From: Manis javanica
Lineage: Eukaryota; Chordata; Mammalia; Pholidota; Manidae
Assembly (NCBI RefSeq): GCF_040802235.1
Contig: NC_133156.1
Coordinates: forward strand, 146,489,173-146,553,172
DNA length: 64,000 nt
Reading direction: 5' to 3'
Notes under the pieces: model-generated
Told to the model about the DNA's origin: nothing
Seen by the model: the letters and a program-made list of their open reading frames with translations, nothing else
The model's database searches: none
In this document: in pieces, positions 57,910 through 64,000 of the stretch
Layout: the number at the start of each line of letters is the position of its first letter
Numbering within the stretch: the stretch's first letter is position 1
Position numbers and translations under genes: made by a program

Positions 57910-58290
57910 TGTCATTGTTGGGCTGTCACTCAGTTGGAGTTGCAGAAAACCAAAATCAAGAAAGCAAAGTAAGTTTATTACACTTTGAAGCAGAGTGGGC
58001 CCTCGGCCTAGTGTCAGAAGGCCTCGACTGCCTATTGTAAGGCTTCTTTTGTGGGGTTTTGGCAGGGCAACAGAATCCTTGATTGACATTCTTTGTCCTT
58101 GGGGGCTTGATCTGATTGGAGGATTGAAGATGTGGTCTGAGCTCTGACATTTCACCTGGGGAATCTTTATCATCTGGGAAGTGTCTGTGCTTTTCAGGTC
58201 ACTCTCACTCCCTGTGGCTTCATTTAATGAACTCTCTGGGTTACCTCTGTCTCTCCAGCCTTCTCTGATTAACTCCCTGAGTTCTTGGTG
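57910..58290 (-). repeat. Possible LTR-like sequence
   Basis: On the minus strand GTAATAAACTTACTTTGCTT, then TCTTGATTTTGG, and an end ...CAACAATGACA resemble the polyadenylation end of an ERV LTR. No start or duplication recognised. Confidence 0.35.
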
Positions 58291-58483
58291 AACCCCACCC
58301 TCTTTCTATCCCCACTCATGTCTATCTTTCTGCCTAACACCATGGAATAAATAATCCTTGACTTTGACAATGAAGGAATGCTTTCAGTAAATCCAGGGAA
58401 GAGGAATATCACAAATGTGATCGAGAATTTGCAATGATGCACTGAGAAACTTGAAACTGAATGGTCTTTAAAGAAAAAGCAAA

Positions 58484-58499
58484 AAAAAAAAAAAAAGAA
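58484..58499. repeat. Poly(A) run
   Basis: A run of about 16 A on the plus strand, not attached to a recognised retrotransposon. Confidence 0.7.
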
Positions 58500-58889
58500 A
58501 TTCAATCATTATTTTTGGTTAACATTTCCTACATTTCAACAGAAATTCAGCTATACTTTCAAAACCAGTTAAGAGATTAAGTTAAGAGATTAAGAAAATG
58601 TTATGATGTTCTTGTATATAGATAGATGATACATTGTAGACCAACAGTGTTTGCTGTTTATGATCAAATAAATGGTGGTAAAAATGTTAGAACACGAATT
58701 TTTTGGCCTTTCATTAAGGAAAGAACAAAAGGAAGGAAGAGAGAGAGAGTGCTCATTTTTTAGTGCTCTTGCTGTTTCACATTCCACAGTTTCAGCTGCT
58801 TAACGTCCTCACGAACACTTGGTATTGTTGCTGGGCAGCTGCGTCAGGGGAGGTCTCTCCCTGCACACTAGGTGTAACCTCAGCCTGGG
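58500..58889. other. No gene seen
   Basis: AT-rich, with a short tandem duplication of GTTAAGAGATTAA near 58568-58593. Confidence 0.4.
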
Positions 58890-59690
58890 TGGGTGAGGGT
58901 TCTTGACTCTGACCGAGAAAGAATGCTTGAGCAGATAGGACGAAGGTAGGTAAAGAAGGAATTTATTAAAGTGAGTAGCCTGGAATGGCAGCTGCCTTGC
59001 AGGTGGCAGAAAGCAGGGAAGACCAGCAGGAGGAAGGGAAGCTCGCTGAGCTCCTACTTGGCGTGGGGCACATCCCCTGCCAGCTCCTAAAGCCAGTGTC
59101 ACCTGGCATCCAGTGTCTGCTTGAATCTGCACAGCATGGGAACTAAGCCCCCACCACCCCAGGATTTGGGGAGCCACGGAGCACCGGATGGAGGGAGATT
59201 ATATTCTAAGAACTTACCAAAGGCAAAGGAGATATTCAGGCAGGCTCCTAAAGAGCATGACTGTCCAGCTGCAGTCCTGTCTGGGTCACCCAGGCAACAG
59301 GAACTTGCAGGCCTAAATCAGAGCTCTCAGTAGCCTTTCCCTACTTGTCTGAAGTAGAACAGAGAGGGAGAAGACTAGTGCTTAAATCTAGAAAATCGAA
59401 TAAAATAGCAAAGTAACAATAACACCACTGGACAAAACACAGTAAGTTGAGCAGTGAGAAGTCTTTATTTAAGGCAAAAAGTACACATTTGAAGAAAGGG
59501 GAGTACAGACAAGCTCAGAGAGGAGGTGCACCTAAGGGCTTAGAATTCTGTCTTTTAAGGCTTTCGAGAATGGGGCAAAGGGTAGCGGGGGTGGGGGGCA
59601 TAGGCTTGACATGTGGTCTCACGATGTCTCCCTCCAGTGAAAGACATTATGTCTCCATTCACAATAAGTCCTCTAGATAATTCTGGAAGA
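58890..59690 (-). repeat. LTR-like element, family D copy 2
   Basis: Read on the minus strand it shares CTCTCTGTTCTACTTCAG, GCTACTGAGAGCTCTGATTT, CCAAATCCTGGGGTGGTGGG and CTCACTTTAATAAATTCCTT with copy 1 (roughly 84 percent in the best block by eye). It holds about 130 extra bases, including TTAAATAAAGACTTCTCAC, that copy 1 lacks. It ends with ATTCTTTCTCGGTCAGAGTC and AAGAACCC. Confidence 0.6.
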
Positions 59691-60169
59691 TAAACTTAAC
59701 ACAAATAGTTTCTTGATCCTGTTCTTCCCCAGGACAGTGGTCACCCCAAGCAGTGGGGACGTATCCTTTAGGGCTGCTCACCCTGCCATAGGACTGGATC
59801 TGTTGTCGGCTGACCACCAGAGAATGTTAGGAATCTCACCTCCTAACTCCCTGGTTTTTAAAATGTAATCTTAGCCTTCAGATGTGGAGTCCCTCCTGTT
59901 CTTACTATACTATTTAGATCAGCATTTTTTATCATAGGCAGGAAAAATTAATGATGCTTGCCCCATGTTCCTGTCTTACCTTACCTCAGTATGGTCAGGC
60001 TTTTAAATTTTCACCATTTTATCACACATGTGGTGGTATGTTTATGGTTTTATTTTGTGTTTCCCTAATGACTGAAGATGTTAAACATCTTTTCAAGTGC
60101 TTATCTGCAGTGGGTATCTTTAGTAAAGTGTGCTTAAATCTTAAACTCATTTAAACATGTAGCATTCCA
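59691..60169. other. No gene seen
   Basis: Mixed sequence; nothing recognised. Confidence 0.4.
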
Positions 60170-60780
60170 CTCCACTCCCAAATATTTATCATGCTCCTCT
60201 CCCCTCCCCAATACTTCTGTCCTTCAGATCCTCATTTTCTCTTAGATACCTACCAGTGCCATAGTCCCTTACCCTGCTACTGCCCTTTAGTTGCCACCTT
60301 GCCGCCAGAGACATCACTGTAATGTCCAGACCCAACGCGGTCCATTCCTGCCCAGACCACCTTCAGTGGTACCTTCCCCATAGGCTTCTCACCTGTCTCT
60401 TTTATCCTCATACCTCTTATATTCCTTTCTCACTGTAGTTTCACCAACACGGAACAAATGCAGTCACAGGAATCCTCCTTGCCCATTCATGCCTCTGGCC
60501 TCTAGGGGTATGAGTTCTGCCCAGACTGTTTCTACCAAAATCATAAAAATACCACATCCTCCCTGGCAGACTTTGAGGGCCCTGCATCCTTTTAGCTAAC
60601 ATAAGCCAACACCACATTGTATTTTCATTGTTTGCACCTCCATCCCCACACTAGAGCACAGATCTGCTGAGCACAGACTATTTTGCTTTCTATCCCCCTT
60701 GTTGAATACAGCACTTGCCCACAGTGGAACCCAGTCATTCCAGGAAGGTACTGAGTAACCCAGCCCTGCATTTCTCCCTT
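60170..60780 (+). repeat. Probable L2 LINE 3' fragment
   Basis: The order CTCACTGTAGTTTCACCAAC, then TTGCCCATTCATGCCTCTGG, CTGCCCAGACTGTTTC, an ACTAGAGCACAGATCTGCTG block and TGTTGAATACAGCACTTGCC recalls the L2 3' region. Diverged. Confidence 0.45.
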
Positions 60781-61719
60781 GGGCCACAGGGGCTCAGGGT
60801 ACATAATTCTTATTCTCATTCATTGTGCAGAAACTGTCATCAAATGTCAGTCAGATTCACAAATTTGTTGCGCTGCCTCTGATTCCCCAACAATTATAGC
60901 AAAGAAACGTGAAAGACCCTCTGCCTAAGAACACCCTGGTGCTGCGTGCTTGCACAGAGCTCTCCATGGTCCTGGGAGCTCCCCGCACCAGCCGCTCTGA
61001 CCATTTTCTCCTTTTATATTTACAAAATCCTGGATTCGCTTTCCTCACAATTAGGCTCCATGGTTCACCTCTGCATTCTTTTCTTTTTTTAGTTAAAACA
61101 ATACAGAAAACTAAAAAATATAACAACACCCAGCATAAATACTAATATTTGAAAAAATAGATTTATATATTTGCCTTAGATCTTTAAAACGAGTAAGACA
61201 GAAATCCCTGTCACAGGATGCTGACGTCCCCTGTGTTCTTCAGCTCCCGTCTCCTCTCACCTTCAAAGACAACCACAACCATGGACTTTATTTTTATACT
61301 TTTATTTTTTATTCTTTTACATGTTCTCCAGAGTAGTGCTTTTTGTTTCCCTCTCAAACTGCAAACACTGTATTACTCTCCAGTGAATTGTTCTGCCACT
61401 CACTCTGCCAGAGACACAACCCAGGCTTCCTGTTCTCTGAGCCCACTGTTCCAAGGGTCACCTTGAAGCCAGCCTCTGGTCAGCTCACAGAAAAGGGGCT
61501 GAAATCATCCAGGTTAGACGACTGCCAAGTGCTTTTTGGTACCACCACCCAAACGTTGGACCCCCTCTGTGTGGTTCTTGGTCTTCTGTTGTTTTCTAGA
61601 ATAGCCTTGACTTCCGCCTCTTCTGCCATGTTTGTTTTCTGACTTTCTAGACTCATTGTTCTCAGGTAATTTTGTTTCCATAGCATCCTGTTGCTTTATG
61701 GGCATAACAACTTGTTTTT
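60781..61719. other. No gene seen
   Basis: Mixed sequence with unrecognised open frames up to 99 codons. Confidence 0.4.
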
Positions 61720-62480
61720 AAAGTGTATAATTTGATGTGTAGTCACGAAACCCTCACAAGCAAGTAATGAATATCAACCTTATTTCCTCATGCACTTTTG
61801 CAAACCCCCACCCACCACCTTTGCACCCATCCCCACCCAGGCAAACACTTATCTGTACACAATACAGTGTGCACTTGTCTTTCTGATCAGCACAATGACT
61901 CTAAGATGAGGTCATGCTTTGCAGAGTCGTACCCCATGGTATGGATACACCATGTCATCACCTGTTGATGGACAACTAGACTGTTTCTGGTTTTTGGCTA
62001 TTACAAATAAAGCTATGGGCAATCATGTAAGTCTTTGTATAGACATATGTTTTAATTTCTCTTGGGTTACCTAGAAGTGAAATGTTTGGATCATATATGG
62101 TAAGTGTATATTTAACTTATTAAGAAACTGTACAAGTGTTTTCAGGGGTTGCTACTGTTTCACATTCCCACTAGCAGTGTGTGTGAGTCTAGAGCCTCCA
62201 CATCTTTGGAGCCATGGGTAGTCATTCTTTTTAATTATTCTAATAGACACGTAGTGGAACTCATTGTGGTTTGACTGTCATTTCCCTGATGTTAAAAGTT
62301 AGTAAGCACATTTACATGTCCCTATTTGCCATTTGCATGTATTCTTTAAAGTGTCTTCATATATTTTGTCCATTTAAAATAGTTTTAAAATATTTTACTG
62401 AAATTGGAGAGCTCTTTACATTATTTGGAAGCAAATCCTTTACCAGATATGCGATGTGCGCGTCTCCATCAACACTCCAA
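61720..62480 (-). repeat. Old L1 (L1M-type) 3' region, antisense
   Basis: GGCTATTACAAATAAAGCTA, then TTGCTACTGTTTCACATTCC with CACTAGCAGTG, and a TTTCCCTGATG block follow the antisense order of an old L1 3' end. The second such fragment in the window after 48190-49320. Confidence 0.75.
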
Positions 62481-62669
62481 CTCTTCACTCTGCTGGGTCA
62501 TATTCCAGTGTATGATGTCCATTTGTCCACTTGCTGATGCTCCATCTCCCTGATGTTATGATTTTTAAAAATATTTCCCTTTTGCTCCTGGAATGATGTT
62601 TCCTCCATAGGCCTTTTTCTTTCATGACATATACTTTTCTAAGTATAGAGTGATTCTTGGTCATCATCT

Positions 62670-63130
62670 TGCCAATGGGTTTCAGCCCCAGACAAGTTCA
62701 CTATGGATTCAATGAGACTGAAAAATGACAATGGAACGTTCTTGGGGTGAAAGGGTTTATACTCAACTTTATTCCCATGGTGGCAGGTCAGTCATTGGAA
62801 TCCTGTCCACTCAGAGCGAGTCTGCATTCTACATGCAGCAAGCTGGTCTCTGCCTCTGGGCCTCTCTGCCCCTGCAGCCGTCTCAGTCTCTGTCATCAGT
62901 GCTGCCACCCCTCTAGTTTCGTCTCCGGTCTCCTGCAGGCTTGCAGCTGTGCCACTGCATTGCCCAGAGCACAGGGCAGAGCTCTTTATATAGAGGCAAT
63001 AATGACATATTGCTCACATGTGTGCAGTGAGCTAGCTAACCAGGGCCAGGTGAGAATCCTGCCCATAGGAACCTTCACTTTATCAACACTCATCAGTTTC
63101 ATATTTTCTGCAAAGCTCCATAAAAGCTGA
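62670..63130 (-). repeat. LTR-like repeat, family A copy 2
   Basis: Related to 32308-32830 in the same orientation. On the minus strand CTCTATATAAAGAGCTCT gives a TATA box and CCATGGGAATAAAGTTGAG a polyadenylation signal. The lower end starts TGCC, as in copy 1. Probably a solo LTR of an unassigned ERV family. Confidence 0.6.
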
Positions 63131-64000
63131 GAAGTTTGTGACTGAGGCCCTCCTTCCCTAACCTCCCGTGCAGCACACAGCAGATGGTGGAGGGCCTCTA
63201 AAGACCAAAATCTGGAGCTTTTTTCTGGTATGCCAACATCTAGCTGCTCTGCTTCTGCCCAGAGAGCTACATTGTATTTATGAAAGGCCCCTCACCACCT
63301 TGTTTTTTCTTGGAAATGGGCCTATAACTAATCTCTGGGGTCCTGTGCTGTCTGTGGCGTACAGGAATGAGACACTGTGGGCCCTCGTGTTGAGGCACAC
63401 AGAGCACTTCGCCCCGCCCCTAGCCCTGGTGTTCAGGACGTGCCATCAATGGCAGGACATCAATGGCAGGCCTGTCTCTGTGATTGAGGGGCACCCCCCG
63501 CCCTCTTCCTGGAATTATCAGCCTATCCATCAGTCCATCCTGCACACTGTGGGGTCTGCAGTGACTCATTCTCATTCTCTTCAGGGGCTGCTCCTGCCTT
63601 TATCTCAGTGATTCCAACAGGGGTCAGCATAGGGAGGGGAAATAAAAGCTTATGTTCAGCTCATATTTAACTGGGAGCTTTTAAGTGAAAAAAACAAAAA
63701 CCATTCCTAATGTTGCTTTAAAAAAATGAAAAAACGAAATCTTATTTCCAAATCACTATAGAAGTAAAAAAAGTTGCCAACAAGTTATGAACAGAAAGCA
63801 TAAGAGAACACTTCAGTATAGCAGTTAGTGAGAGAATCAAGGTCAACATCAAATGGCAAAGTTCATTTATTGTGCTGTAAAAGACAACTAAAGCAAGTGA
63901 CATTTAAAAACATAGAATAAGGCTAGGCAGAGAGATACCAGATGAACTTATCAACCTGTGGGGAAGTTGGGGTTCCTATGACCAGGATACTCATTGAACT
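63131..64000. other. No gene seen
   Basis: A 147-codon open frame (63168-63611 plus) is unrecognised. The last 300 bases are AT-rich with short A-runs. Confidence 0.4.

Noticed and set aside
1-64000. CRISPR array or prokaryotic operon
   Set aside because: No evenly spaced direct repeats with unique spacers. The only tandem array is the minisatellite, and the repeat content is mammalian.

Overview
The window looks like non-genic nuclear DNA of a placental mammal. It carries L1 LINEs of several ages, MIR and L2 remnants, MaLR (MLT1-like) LTRs, hAT and Tigger-type DNA transposon remnants, an ERV-L fragment, a (CA)n microsatellite and one CpG island. I recognise no cellular protein-coding gene, tRNA or rRNA gene, or CRISPR array. 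No young lineage-specific SINE (Alu, B1/B2, carnivore CAN, equine ERE, bovine tA) was noticed, so I cannot name the species. A non-primate, non-rodent eutherian is a guess.

The best-defined object is a provirus on the minus strand at 9876..19253. It has two LTRs (536 and 538 bp), a perfect 6-bp target duplication (TGGATC), a tRNA-Lys-like primer site, a polypurine tract, and gag, pro, pol and env in order. Gag-pro-pol is betaretroviral: two zinc knuckles, dUTPase fused ahead of the protease, a G-patch after it, YMDD reverse transcriptase, and three reading frames linked by two -1 frameshift sites. The envelope is of gammaretrovirus type (CWLC in SU, CX6CC in TM), the arrangement known from type D simian retroviruses. 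All genes are broken, mostly by in-frame TGA codons. RNA signals survive: a splice donor just before gag, a splice acceptor just before env, a GC-rich palindrome in the leader, and a slippery heptamer followed by a hairpin.

Layout: 1-3950, L1 ORF2 and 3' end (+); 4290-5600, old repeats; 6019-6480, G-rich minisatellite; 6700-7480, CpG island; 9876-19253, the provirus; 20490-21900, old L1 (-); 22192-22581, solo LTR; 23480-25700, old L1 (+); 26850-32830, a patchwork of MIR, L2, MaLR and LTR pieces; 34642-34839, hAT remnant; 36120-37061, CA repeat and Tigger-like element; 37396-39903, an internally deleted L1 that keeps both ends and a 15-bp target duplication; 41054-42512, a MaLR LTR and a 5'-truncated L1 with a 16-bp target duplication; 43960-49320, further old repeats; 53830-55650, ERV-L gag-pol (-); 56880-59690, two related LTR-like sequences in opposite orientation; 60170-63130, L2, old L1 and another LTR-like element related to the one at 32308.

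The retroviral genes would once have worked together as one replicating element. Nothing here suggests host genes cooperating. All element names come from recognising sequence patterns by eye; no database search was run.
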